The position numbers were made by a program, and so were the translations under genes. The notes beneath the pieces are model-generated. The model was not told where the DNA came from and did not search any database. It saw only the letters and a list, made by a program, of their open reading frames with translations. From NCBI RefSeq assembly GCF_003315135.1, contig NZ_QNRK01000011.1, positions 104,822 through 168,821 of the forward strand: 64,000 bases of DNA. The letters run 5' to 3'. Positions within the stretch are counted from its first letter, which is position 1, and every line of letters begins with the position of its first letter. This stretch comes from Roseiarcus fermentans (lineage in GTDB: Bacteria; Pseudomonadota; Alphaproteobacteria; Rhizobiales; Beijerinckiaceae). Positions 40,942-49,024 of the stretch are shown here, piece by piece.

Positions 40942-41040
40942 TCAGGGCGCCGCACGGCGCGCCAGGGCGGCGGCCTCGCGGGCGGGGCGTTCGATGCGGT
41001 CTCGGTCGCCGGCGGCGATCGCGTCGCGAGAGGACCTCAT
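40942..41040 (-). pseudogene. Remnant of KDPG aldolase (eda), C-terminus only
   Basis: A 32-codon frame opening MRSSRDAIAAGDRDRIE and ending AREAAALARRAAP, stop at 40942-40944. The DAIAAGD-(W/R)-x-xI-x-x-LAREA pattern is the C-terminal helix of 2-keto-3-deoxy-6-phosphogluconate aldolase. The catalytic barrel with its Schiff-base Lys is absent. It sits between kdgK and uxaA exactly where eda belongs in such operons, starting 1 base after the kdgK stop, so an internal deletion removed most of the gene. Confidence 0.65.
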
Positions 41041-41041
41041 G

Positions 41042-42061
41042 TCAGGTCTCCCGGTCAGAGCTTGTGCGGGGTCGAAATCCGGCCGCCCGGCGAAGGCCGC
41101 GGCCTTCGGCGATCCATTCCGCGAACACGTCGGGCGTGGCGTCCGCGGGCGCGATGGCGCCCGGGTGCTGGACGACGGCGCCGGCCACGGCGTGCGCGGC
41201 GCGGGCGCTCGCCTCTGCGGGCGCGCCGAGGAGGCGGCCGAGCAGGTAGGCGGCGGAAAAACTGTCGCCGGCCGCCGTGGTGTCGACCACCCGCTCGACC
41301 GGGATCGCCGGCACGCGCAGGACCTCGCCCTCAGCGCGAAGGACGCAGGGCGCGGCGCCGTCCTTGATCACCAGTTCGATCTGCGGCCAGGCGGCGAAAC
41401 GGGCGAGCCCGTCTTCGACGCTGTCCACGTCGAGCGTCGCGAGCTCGTCGACCGTCGTCAGGACGAAGCGCGCGAAGCCGAACACGCGCTCCCACACGGC
41501 GCGCGCTTCGGCTTCGCTCTCCCACAGGGCAGGCCGATGGTTGCAGTCGAAGCCGATGGCGACGCCGGTCGCGGCGATCGCCTCGAGGCGGGCGAGCAGG
41601 CGTTCGCGCGAGCCGGGCTTCAACACCGCGAGGCTGACGCCGCTCAGATAGACGAGATCGTAGCCGCCGAGGGCGGCGAGCACGGCGGCGGCGCCGTCCG
41701 TCTCGAAGGCGTCGCGCACGGCCGCCTCGCCGCGCCAATAGGTGAAGCGGCGCTCGCCGCTCGCGTCGACCGTGATGAAGTAGAGGCCAGGGCGGCGATT
41801 GGGCAGCGCCGCGGTCAGCCGCGAGCCGACCCCGTTCGCGTTCCAGTAGGCGACCATTTCGCTGCTGAAGCGATCGTCGCCCACGGCGCTCACATAGTCG
41901 ACGAAGGGGCCGAGCCGGGCGCCGAGCCGCGCCATATAGGCTGCGGTGTTGAAGGTGTCGCCGCCGAAGCCGCGCGAGAGCGCGCCGGCCGCGGTCTCCT
42001 TGAGTTCGATCATGCATTCGCCGATCAGCGCGACGCGGAAGGGTGGAGGAGAGGCGGTCAT
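41042..42061 (-). CDS. kdgK: 2-Keto-3-deoxygluconate kinase (PfkB family)
   Basis: 339-residue ribokinase-fold enzyme phosphorylating KDG to KDPG. The N-terminal substrate side has VALIGECMIELKE and GGDTFNTAAYMARLGA (PfkB signature 1), YVSAVGDDRFSSEMV and RRPGLYFITVDASGERRFTYWR (the KdgK-type Arg/Tyr pocket). The catalytic loop is VVDTTAAGDSFSAAYLLG, with base Asp in AGDSF. The ATG at 42059-42061 follows the exuT stop by about 100 bases on the same strand. With exuT upstream and uxaA downstream it forms the minus-strand arm of the hexuronate cluster. Confidence 0.92.
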   Translation of the reverse strand: MTASPPPFRVALIGECMIELKETAAGALSRGFGGDTFNTAAYMARLGARLGPFVDYVSAVGDDRFSSEMVAYWNANGVGSRLTAALPNRRPGLYFITVDASGERRFTYWRGEAAVRDAFETDGAAAVLAALGGYDLVYLSGVSLAVLKPGSRERLLARLEAIAATGVAIGFDCNHRPALWESEAEARAVWERVFGFARFVLTTVDELATLDVDSVEDGLARFAAWPQIELVIKDGAAPCVLRAEGEVLRVPAIPVERVVDTTAAGDSFSAAYLLGRLLGAPAEASARAAHAVAGAVVQHPGAIAPADATPDVFAEWIAEGRGLRRAAGFRPRTSSDRET

Positions 42062-42167
42062 GGCGCGAAATCTCCAGAGGCCATGCGGCAGTGAGCGGCG
42101 ATGTCGACGCTCGCCGTCGGAAGGGAGCCGGCGGGAGACGCCCGCCGGACTGGTCCCGGTTCGATCC

Positions 42168-43436
42168 TCACACGGCCGGCGCGGCCGCGGGGATCGGTCC
42201 GGGCGACCGACCGATGAAGATCCACAGCACGGCCGCCGCGATCAGGTCGAACAGGAACAGCATGGCGAACAACGGCTCGTAGCCGACGGTGTTGGCGAGC
42301 TGGCCGAGCGCCAGGGTGAAGATCGCGCCGCCGAGGTAGCCGAACATGCCGGCGATGCCGGTGGCGGTGCCGATCTCAGGCTTCTCGAATACGTCGCCGA
42401 CCACCGCGTACATCATCGACGACAGCATCTGGTGGGCAAAGCCGCCGAGCGAGAAGCACAGGATCGCGACGATCGGGTTGACGACGAAGCTGATCAGGGC
42501 GGGGCCGACCATGCAGAACGCGCCGATGGTGATGACGGTGAGCCGCGACGGGACGAGCGCCATGCCCAAGCGCTTGTGCAGAAAGGGGGCCAGATAGCCG
42601 CCGACCAGACAGCCGAGATCGGAGGCCACGAACGGCAGCCAGGCGAACAGAGCGAACTGCTTGATGTCCATGCCGCGCACCGAGACCATGTAGAGCGGGA
42701 TCCAGAAGGCGAAGGTCTGCCACGCCGGCTCGGTCAGGAAGCGGGCGATGATCAGGCCGATGAAGCGCTTCTGAGCGAAGATCTTCTTGAGCGCCGGCTT
42801 TTCCGCGACGACCTTCTCCTGGCCGCCCTCGATCAGATTGAACTCTTCCGGCGACAGGCGCGGATGATTTTGCGGGTCGCGATAGAGGGAGAACCACAGG
42901 ACTGAGAAGACGACCGCCAGACCGCCCGTCATGATGAAGGCGGACTGCCAGCCGTAGGCGGTCGAGAGCCAGACGACCAGGGGCGGCGTGATCGCGGCGC
43001 CGAGCGACGAACCGGAGTTGAACCAGCCGGTGGCGATCGAGCGCTCGGCCGAAGGAAACCATATGGTCGAGGTTTTCGTTCCGGTCGGGATGGCGACCGC
43101 CTCGGACACGCCGAGCATCGCGCGGAAGCCGGCCATAGAAACCCATCCGGTCGAGAAGGCGTGCAGGGCGCACGCCGTGCCCCAGACCAGGGCGGCGACC
43201 GCGTAGCCGATGCGCGGACCGATCAGATCGGTCAAATAGCCCGCGACCGGCTGGGAGAAAGAGTAAACGATCTGGAAGGACGAGACCACGTAGGAGTACT
43301 GCTCCGTGGTGAAGTTCAGCTCCTTCTTCAGGATCGGGGCCAGAACGCCCAGCACGTTGCGGTCGACGTAGACGATGATCGTTCCGACCAGCATCAACGC
43401 CAGGATCCTCCACCTCAACCCTGAGATATAGCGCAT
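42168..43436 (-). CDS. exuT: Hexuronate transporter (MFS, ExuT-like)
   Basis: 422 residues, about 12 transmembrane helices, of the anion:cation symporter branch of the major facilitator superfamily. It begins MRYISGLRWRILALMLVGT then VYVDRNVLGVLAPILKKELN. The loop 2-3 motif is QPVAGYLTDLIGPRIGY and helix 4-5 has MLGVSEAVAIPTGTKTSTIWFP (the signature of ExuT/GudP-type carriers). Expected substrates are galacturonate and glucuronate with protons; inferred from neighbours. The ATG 43434-43436 faces uxaC across a shared divergent promoter with a palindromic operator. Confidence 0.9.
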   Translation of the reverse strand: MRYISGLRWRILALMLVGTIIVYVDRNVLGVLAPILKKELNFTTEQYSYVVSSFQIVYSFSQPVAGYLTDLIGPRIGYAVAALVWGTACALHAFSTGWVSMAGFRAMLGVSEAVAIPTGTKTSTIWFPSAERSIATGWFNSGSSLGAAITPPLVVWLSTAYGWQSAFIMTGGLAVVFSVLWFSLYRDPQNHPRLSPEEFNLIEGGQEKVVAEKPALKKIFAQKRFIGLIIARFLTEPAWQTFAFWIPLYMVSVRGMDIKQFALFAWLPFVASDLGCLVGGYLAPFLHKRLGMALVPSRLTVITIGAFCMVGPALISFVVNPIVAILCFSLGGFAHQMLSSMMYAVVGDVFEKPEIGTATGIAGMFGYLGGAIFTLALGQLANTVGYEPLFAMLFLFDLIAAAVLWIFIGRSPGPIPAAAPAV

Positions 43437-43640
43437 GGTTTCCCCCTGACGGGTTATCGCGAACTGGTCGCACGACCGATCGCGTTTGTTTTGCGTGGCT
43501 CCTCGGAAGTCGCCCTTCTTTGATCCGTGAAAAGCTGACGAAAGGCCGCGGAACTTTGAAAAAAGTGTCCCGGGGCGCCGCCGCCGTCTTTCCCGGTCAG
43601 GACCAGGGTTGGTTCCTGGGCTGCTTTCCGGTTTTACCAC

Positions 43641-43673
43641 TTGACATTGCTTCTGATATACTAGATATATGAG
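43641..43673. promoter_or_regulatory. Divergent exuT/uxaC promoter with palindromic operator
   Basis: TTGACA (43641-43646) is a consensus -35 hexamer pointing to uxaC; a weak -10 (GATATA) lies 17 bases on. Overlapping it is a 21-base near-perfect palindrome CTGATATA-CTAGA-TATATGAG (43653-43673, arms match at 7 of 8), AT-rich in a GC-rich background. Its location between divergent pathway genes fits an operator for the local GntR-FCD regulator; binding is an inference. Confidence 0.6.
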
Positions 43674-43728
43674 ATTGTCAAGTCGGACTGCGCCCGATCC
43701 GACATCGCCCCCTCGGAGGTTCGATCCC

Positions 43729-45168
43729 ATGACCGCACGTTTCACCCCGGCCGAGGCGAAGCCTTTCGCCTTGCACCCGGACCGGCTCTTCCCCGCCGAC
43801 CCGGTCACGCGCGCCATCGCGCGACGCCTCTATTCGGCGGTCGCCGACCTGCCGATCGTCAGTCCGCACGGCCACACCGACGCGGCCTGGTTCGCCGAGG
43901 ACCGGCCGTTCCCCGATCCGGCGCGGCTGTTCATCGTCCCCGACCATTACGTGCACCGCATGCTCTACAGTCAGGGCATTGCGCCGGAGACGGTCGGCGT
44001 GCCGCGACTCGACGGCGGTCCGGTCGAGCAGGACCCGCGCGCGATCTGGCGGCTGTTCGCCTCGAACTTCTTTCTGTTCCGGGGCACGCCGTCGTGGCTG
44101 TGGCTGAACCACGCCTTCACCACCGTCTTCGGCGTCGAGGAGCAACCCTCGGCGGACAACGCCGACCGGCTCTACGACATCATCGCCGAGGCGCTCGCGA
44201 GACCCGAATTCCGGCCGCGCGCCCTGTTCGAGCGCTTCAACATCGAGGCGCTCGCCACCACCGAGAGCCCGCTCGACGACCTCCGCCACCACCGGGCGAT
44301 CCGCGACAGCGGCTGGAAGGGCCGCGTCGTCACCGCGTTCCGCCCCGATCCGGTGGTCGATCCCGACTTCCCGAATTTCTCCGCGAATCTCGCCGAGCTC
44401 GGCCGTATCACCGGCTGCGACGTCGCCTCGTGGAGGGGCTACCTCGCCGCGCTGGCCGACCGCCGCGCCTACTTCAAGACGATGGGCGCCACCTCGACCG
44501 ACCACGGCCACCCCTCCGCCCGCACCGCCGACCTCCCGGCCTCCGAGGCGGAGGCGCTGTTCGACCGGGTCAAAGGCGGACAGGCGGCGCCCGCGGACGC
44601 CGAACTCTTCCGCGCCCAGATGCTGACCGAGATGGCGCGCCTGAGCCTTGCGGACGGGCTCGTCATGCAGATCCATCCGGGCTCCCGCCGGGACCATAAT
44701 CCGTGGATCTTCAAGACCTTCGGCAAGGACAAGGGGTGCGATATCCCAGGCCCGACCGACTATGTCTCGGCCCTGAAGCCGCTGCTCGACCGGTTCGGCA
44801 ACGCGCGCGATCTCACGATCATCCTCTTCACCCTCGACGAAACCGCGTATTCGCGCGAGCTCGCGCCGCTCGCCGGCTGCTATCCGGCGCTGAAGCTCGG
44901 GCCGGCCTGGTGGTTCTTCGACAGCCCCGAGGGCATGAAACGCTACCGCGAGGCGGTGACCGAAACCGCCGGCTTCTACAACACCGTGGGTTTCAACGAC
45001 GACACCCGCGCGTTCCTGTCGATCCCGGCGCGCCACGACGTCGCGCGGCGCTGCGACTGCGCCTTTCTCGCCCGCCTCGTCGCCGAACACCGGCTCGAGG
45101 AGGACGAGGCCTTCGAGGTCGCCCAGGATCTCGCTTACCGCCTCGTCAAGGCCGCCTACAAACTCTGA
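43729..45168 (+). CDS. uxaC: Glucuronate/galacturonate isomerase
   Basis: 479-residue uronate isomerase converting D-glucuronate to fructuronate and D-galacturonate to tagaturonate. Metal-site and family motifs: LPIVSPHGHTDAAWFAED (HxH, near residue 48), DHYVHRMLYSQGI, LFERFNIEALATTESPLDDL, GLVMQIHPGSRRDHNP (near residue 310), and WWFFDSPEGMKRYREAVTE then FYNTVGFNDDTRAFLSIPARHD. The ATG at 43729 has GGAGG 8 bases upstream and is preferred to an ATG at 43669 that lies inside the operator. It is followed after 14 bases by uxaB. Confidence 0.96.
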   Translation: MTARFTPAEAKPFALHPDRLFPADPVTRAIARRLYSAVADLPIVSPHGHTDAAWFAEDRPFPDPARLFIVPDHYVHRMLYSQGIAPETVGVPRLDGGPVEQDPRAIWRLFASNFFLFRGTPSWLWLNHAFTTVFGVEEQPSADNADRLYDIIAEALARPEFRPRALFERFNIEALATTESPLDDLRHHRAIRDSGWKGRVVTAFRPDPVVDPDFPNFSANLAELGRITGCDVASWRGYLAALADRRAYFKTMGATSTDHGHPSARTADLPASEAEALFDRVKGGQAAPADAELFRAQMLTEMARLSLADGLVMQIHPGSRRDHNPWIFKTFGKDKGCDIPGPTDYVSALKPLLDRFGNARDLTIILFTLDETAYSRELAPLAGCYPALKLGPAWWFFDSPEGMKRYREAVTETAGFYNTVGFNDDTRAFLSIPARHDVARRCDCAFLARLVAEHRLEEDEAFEVAQDLAYRLVKAAYKL

Positions 45169-45182
45169 CCGGGGGCGAAGTC

Positions 45183-46730
45183 ATGGCTCTTCTGACGCGC
45201 CGCGCGCTCTCGACGAGCCTCGAGGCGGTCGCCCACGCCGACCCCGCGCCGCGCCCCGTCAAGATTCTCCAGATCGGCGACGGCGTCTTCTTGCGCGGCT
45301 TCGTCGACTGGATGATCGACGTCGCCAACGAGAAGGGGATTTTCGACGGCGGCGTCGCGATCGCCAAGGCGCGACCGGGGGGCCTTGGCCACCAGCTCGA
45401 AGCGCAGGAGACCCTCTACACCGTCCTCCTGCGCGGCCGCGTCGACGGCCGCGAGGCGATCGACCGCCGCATCGTCTCGACCGTGCAGCTGGCGCTCGAT
45501 CCCCACACGCAGTGGCGCCGATTCCTGGAGATCGGCGCCGGCCGGGATTTGCGCTTCGTGGTCTCCAACACGACGGAGGCCGGCATCGTCGACGTCGAAG
45601 AGCCGTTCGATCCCGACGTCTGCCCGGAGAGCTTCCCAGCCAAGGTCGCAGCGCTCCTGTGGGCGCGTTGGTCGACCCTCGGCCCCGACGCCCCGGGGCT
45701 CGTCGTCCTGCCCTGCGAGCTGATCGAGGCGAACGGCGCGACGCTCCGCCGCGTCGTTCTCGGCCACGCCCGCCGCTGGGGCCTCGACCCCGCCTTCGTC
45801 GCCTGGATCGAAGGGAAGACCGTGTTTCTCGACACGCTCGTCGACCGCATCGTCCCGGGCTTCCCGGGCGCAGAGAAGGAAGCGCTGTTTCGCGAATGGG
45901 GCTACGAGGACCCGCTCGCGGTCGCGGCCGAGCCTTTCCACGTCTGGGTGATCGAGGGGCCGAAGGCGATCGCCGCCGAACTGCCGCTGGCCGAAGCCGG
46001 CCTCGACGTCGTCTGGACCGACGATCTCAGGCCGTACCGCGCCCGCAAGGTGCGCCTGCTGAACGGCGGCCATACATCGACCGTGCTCGCCGCCTTCCTC
46101 GCCGGCCTGGACACGGTCGAGGCGATCACCAGGGATGCGCAGATGTCGGCCTTCCTGCGCCGCATGCTGTTCGACGAGATCGCGCCGCGAATTCGGCTGC
46201 CCGATGTCGAGCGCCGCGCCTACGCGGCGACCGTCCTCGAGCGCTTCGCCAATCCTTTCCTTCGCCACGAGCTGATCTCGATCGCCCTCAACTCGGTGTC
46301 GAAGTGGGTGGTGAGGGTGCTGCCGACCGTCGAGGACTGGGTGGCCGAAGGCGAGCCCGTTCCGCAGGGTCTCGCCTTCTCGCTCGCCGCGCTCCTGGCG
46401 TTCTATCGCGGCGAGCGGCAGGCCGACGGCGTCTACGGCCGTCGCGAGCGCGGTCCCTATCCGATCCGCGACGACGCGCGCGCGCTCGACCTGATGACCG
46501 CGGCCTGGGCGGGCGCCGCGCCCGGAGACGCGCCGGCGGTCGCGAGGCGCCTGCTGGCCGACACGAGGCTCTGGGGCAAGGACCTGACGACGGTTGGCGA
46601 TCTCGCCGCCAAGGTCGAGACGGCGATCGCCGCGATCGAGGACCTCGGCGTGCGCGGCGCGCTCGACCATCTGTCGCTGGCGAGCCCGAGCCGCGCCGAG
46701 CCGCCGCCCGGATCGGCCGCCCGGGGCTGA
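45183..46730 (+). CDS. uxaB: Tagaturonate reductase (altronate oxidoreductase)
   Basis: 515-residue polyol/mannitol dehydrogenase family enzyme, NADH-dependent, reducing tagaturonate to altronate. N-terminal ILQIGDGVFLRGFVDWMIDV is the Rossmann-like nucleotide site. VVSNTTEAGI, LPCELIEANGATLRRVV, FLDTLVDRIVPG and the catalytic Lys block RARKVRLLNGGHTSTVLAAF (about residue 285) are typical of UxaB rather than of mannitol dehydrogenase. Located 14 bases after uxaC, it completes the galacturonate branch. No uxuA or uxuB is present, so the fructuronate branch is not encoded here. The last residues form a Pro/Ala tail. Confidence 0.93.
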   Translation: MALLTRRALSTSLEAVAHADPAPRPVKILQIGDGVFLRGFVDWMIDVANEKGIFDGGVAIAKARPGGLGHQLEAQETLYTVLLRGRVDGREAIDRRIVSTVQLALDPHTQWRRFLEIGAGRDLRFVVSNTTEAGIVDVEEPFDPDVCPESFPAKVAALLWARWSTLGPDAPGLVVLPCELIEANGATLRRVVLGHARRWGLDPAFVAWIEGKTVFLDTLVDRIVPGFPGAEKEALFREWGYEDPLAVAAEPFHVWVIEGPKAIAAELPLAEAGLDVVWTDDLRPYRARKVRLLNGGHTSTVLAAFLAGLDTVEAITRDAQMSAFLRRMLFDEIAPRIRLPDVERRAYAATVLERFANPFLRHELISIALNSVSKWVVRVLPTVEDWVAEGEPVPQGLAFSLAALLAFYRGERQADGVYGRRERGPYPIRDDARALDLMTAAWAGAAPGDAPAVARRLLADTRLWGKDLTTVGDLAAKVETAIAAIEDLGVRGALDHLSLASPSRAEPPPGSAARG

Positions 46731-46883
46731 AGGCGGCGCTTGGCGCCGTCGTCGCTTTTGGTCGTGGGCGGCAACGTTGGGTTCGGTCGCGTTCCGTCGC
46801 GCTCACCCGCCGGAAGCGGACGCGAGCAAATGCAACGGCTGGAGTCGACGGATTGCGGACCTGGCCGCAATTAACCGACCCAG

Positions 46884-46910
46884 CCAGTCCGTCATCGGGG
46901 CGACGGAGAA
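46884..46910. repeat. Putative att site (distal copy) in the orphan dusA 5' end
   Basis: Direct repeat of 37643-37669, 25 of 27 bases identical, same orientation. The two copies enclose the whole hexuronate gene cluster. Confidence 0.65.
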
Positions 46911-46934
46911 GCGGGCGCTATACGGAAGACGCAT
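46884..46934 (-). pseudogene. Orphan 5' end of dusA
   Basis: On the minus strand an ATG at 46934 opens MRLPYSARFSVAPMTDW, clearly the N-terminus of a DusA protein (compare FRFSVAPMMDW of the intact gene). Similarity stops abruptly after the Asp-Trp codons. This is what remains of the original gene start when an element integrates in dusA and supplies a replacement 5' end at the other side. It lies about 70 bases from the divergent transglutaminase gene. Confidence 0.7.
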
Positions 46935-47005
46935 GGCGGTCGATCCAGGCGCGGCTATGCTCGTTATCTCGGGCGCGCGGGCTGGGCGCTCCCTCGGGCG
47001 CCCCC

Positions 47006-47833
47006 ATGCGTTTTTCCGTTCGGCATCAGACGATCTACCGCTACGCATCGCCGGTGCGGCTCGCCGCGCACGCGCTCCGGCTCAATCCGCGGCCGGACGC
47101 CGGCGCGCTGCGGTCGCGCTCGCTCGTGGTGGAGCCGCGCCCGATCGCCCGCGAGGACGGGCTCGACGCCTTCGGCAACCTCGTGACCAGGGTCGACTTC
47201 GCCGGGACCACCGACGTCTTCCGCATCGACAGCCGGTTCGAAGTGGAGTTTGCGCCCGCGCCGGACCGGAGCGCCGCGCCCGCCCCGCTGCCCTGGCTCG
47301 CCGGGGCCGGCGACCCCAACGCCGCCTACCTCGAGGGCGAAGCGGACGGGGCGGTGCGCGCCTTCGCCCGCAAGCTGGCGGTCGAGAGCGGCGCCGATCC
47401 GCTTGTCTTCCTCGACCGGCTGAACCGCGCGCTCTACCGCGACATCCGACACGACATCCGGCCCGACGGCGCGGCGCGGCCGCCGGAGGAGACTTTGGCG
47501 CTCGGCCACGGCGCCTGCCGGGACGTGACGCTTCTCTTCCTCGCCGCCTGTCGCAGCCTCGGCGTCCCGGCCCGGTTCGTCAGCGGCTATCAGGCCCACG
47601 CCGACACCCCCGACGGGCGGCGCCACCTGCACGCCTGGCCGGAAGCGTTCGTGCCCGGCCTCGGCTGGCGCGCCTACGATCCGACGCATGGCGTGACGGT
47701 CTCCGACGGCCACCTCGCCCTCGCCGCGGCGCCCGATCAGGCGGCGACCATGCCGGTCGAGGGCGGCTACTACGGCGCCGCCGTGTCGTCGACCCTCGAG
47801 TACGCAATCGAGATCGCGACCTCGGCTTCGTGA
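47006..47833 (+). CDS. Transglutaminase-like cysteine protease family protein
   Basis: 275 residues. The N-terminal beta domain opens MRFSVRHQTIYRYASPVRLA and LRLNPRPDAGALRSRSL with DAFGNLVTRVDF, the usual bacterial transglutaminase N-terminal domain. The catalytic triad is visible: Cys in LGHGACRDVTLLFLAACRS, His in GRRHLHAWPEAFVPGLGW and Asp in RAYDPTHGVTV. Such proteins are probably cytoplasmic peptidases or amidases of unknown substrate. Cytoplasmic location is inferred from the lack of a signal peptide. The ATG 47006 lies about 70 bases from the dusA fragment on the opposite strand. Confidence 0.88.
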   Translation: MRFSVRHQTIYRYASPVRLAAHALRLNPRPDAGALRSRSLVVEPRPIAREDGLDAFGNLVTRVDFAGTTDVFRIDSRFEVEFAPAPDRSAAPAPLPWLAGAGDPNAAYLEGEADGAVRAFARKLAVESGADPLVFLDRLNRALYRDIRHDIRPDGAARPPEETLALGHGACRDVTLLFLAACRSLGVPARFVSGYQAHADTPDGRRHLHAWPEAFVPGLGWRAYDPTHGVTVSDGHLALAAAPDQAATMPVEGGYYGAAVSSTLEYAIEIATSAS

Positions 47834-47850
47834 CGATCGGCGTCGCCGGC

Positions 47851-47886
47851 TTGACAGCGGCGATATCTGTAGTCTACCTACGTAGT
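47851..47886 (+). promoter_or_regulatory. Candidate MarR-regulated promoter
   Basis: TTGACA at 47851-47856 followed by a GTAG/CTAC-rich segment (GTAGTCTACCTACGTAG, 47869-47885) where the -10 region would be. The interleaved inverted steps could serve as an operator for the MarR protein encoded immediately downstream. The -10 hexamer is weak, so this is tentative. Confidence 0.35.
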
Positions 47887-47924
47887 TGCACTTACCATTT
47901 GAACCCGGGACGCTTTCCGTCGCC

Positions 47925-48380
47925 ATGCGCGCGCACACGTCGACAGTCGAGCCCCTCGACGACGCCGCCGCCCTTGCAGGCCAGATTCGCGCCGTCGTGG
48001 GCAAGCTGACGCGCAGGCTGCGCGGCAAGGCTCCGCCCGGCGGCTTGAGCTGGTCGCAGGCGCGTGTGCTCGGGCGCCTCGAACGCGAGGGTCCGACGAC
48101 CCTGACGGCGCTCGCGCGCGAAGAAAACATGCGGTCGCAATCGATGGGCGCGATCGTGGGACCGCTGGCCGAGGCGGGATTGATCGTCGGCGCGCCCGAT
48201 CCGAGCGATGGCAGGCAGACGCTTCTGTCCGTCACCGCGAAGGGCCGGGATAAGGTTCTGGCGAACCGCCGCATCCGCGAAGACTGGCTCGCCGAACGCA
48301 TGCGCGCCACGCTCACGGCCGAGGAGCGAGCGGCGCTGACCCGCGCGCTCGCCCTGATGGACATCATCGCCGACGACTGA
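47925..48380 (+). CDS. MarR family transcriptional regulator
   Basis: 151 residues from the ATG at 47925 (MRAHTSTVEPLDD); an upstream TTG would add 13 residues. The winged helix-turn-helix reads LSWSQARVLGRLEREGPTTL then LAREENMRSQSMGAIVGPLAEAGLI (about residues 42-88), with the wing GAPDPSDGRQTLLSVTAKGR. Helical ends (EERAALTRALALMDIIADD) form the dimer interface. It probably represses itself and the following isochorismatase-like and transporter genes, which are on the same strand within 60 and 30 bases of each other. Confidence 0.87.
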   Translation: MRAHTSTVEPLDDAAALAGQIRAVVGKLTRRLRGKAPPGGLSWSQARVLGRLEREGPTTLTALAREENMRSQSMGAIVGPLAEAGLIVGAPDPSDGRQTLLSVTAKGRDKVLANRRIREDWLAERMRATLTAEERAALTRALALMDIIADD

Positions 48381-48438
48381 TCTCGCCCGCCGGCGCGACG
48401 CCGGGGCGCCCCCCTCATTCCGAAACAAGGAGACCGTC

Positions 48439-48996
48439 ATGCCCGCAACGACGCTCGACCCCAGGACTGCGCTCATCGTCATCGACCTGCAAAAGGGCAT
48501 CGTCGCCATGGCGCCCGCGGCGGGCGCGGTCGTGGCGCGCGCGGCGCGCCTCGCCGAGGCGTTCCGCAGCCGCAGGGCGCCGGTCGTGCTCGTCACCGTG
48601 GCCGGCGCCGCGCCCGGCCGCACGGAACAGGGTTTTCGCGCCGGGACGCTCCCGGCCGATTGGACGGAACTCGTTCCCGAACTGAACCGGCAGCCGCAGG
48701 ACCATCTGGTGACCAAGCGGACCTGGGGCGCGTTCACCAACACCGACCTTCTCGATCGCTTGCGCGGCGAGGGCGTGACCCAGGTCGTGATCGCCGGCGT
48801 CTCCACCAGCATCGGCGTCGAATCGACCGCCCGCCAGGCCTACGAACTGGGCTTCAACGTCACGCTCGCGACCGACGCGATGACCGACATGCGGGCGGAA
48901 GCGCACGACAACAGCGTCCAGCGCATCTTCCCCCGGCTCGGCGAAACCGCGACGACCGACGAGATTCTGGCGCTCCTCGGCGCGGCGCCGCAATGA
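48439..48996 (+). CDS. Isochorismatase-like hydrolase lacking the nucleophilic Cys
   Basis: 185 residues of the cysteine-hydrolase superfamily fold. The catalytic Asp is in ALIVIDLQKGIV and the Lys in HLVTKRTWGAFTNTDL. The usual cis-peptide and Cys motif reads VVIAGVSTSIGVESTARQAY, with Gly where amidases have Cys. True isochorismatases also lack this Cys, so vinyl-ether hydrolysis or another Cys-independent reaction is more likely than amide cleavage. AAGGAG lies 8 bases before the ATG. It is between a MarR regulator and an AbrB-type transporter. Confidence 0.83.
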   Translation: MPATTLDPRTALIVIDLQKGIVAMAPAAGAVVARAARLAEAFRSRRAPVVLVTVAGAAPGRTEQGFRAGTLPADWTELVPELNRQPQDHLVTKRTWGAFTNTDLLDRLRGEGVTQVVIAGVSTSIGVESTARQAYELGFNVTLATDAMTDMRAEAHDNSVQRIFPRLGETATTDEILALLGAAPQ

Positions 48997-49024
48997 CCGG
49001 ACCGCGCGCCGGCGCAGACGGCGC

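Noticed and set aside
43669..43728. Upstream ATG for uxaC giving 20 more residues
   Set aside because: This ATG lies within the palindromic operator and lacks a ribosome binding site; the ATG at 43729 has GGAGG at good distance and starts the homology.
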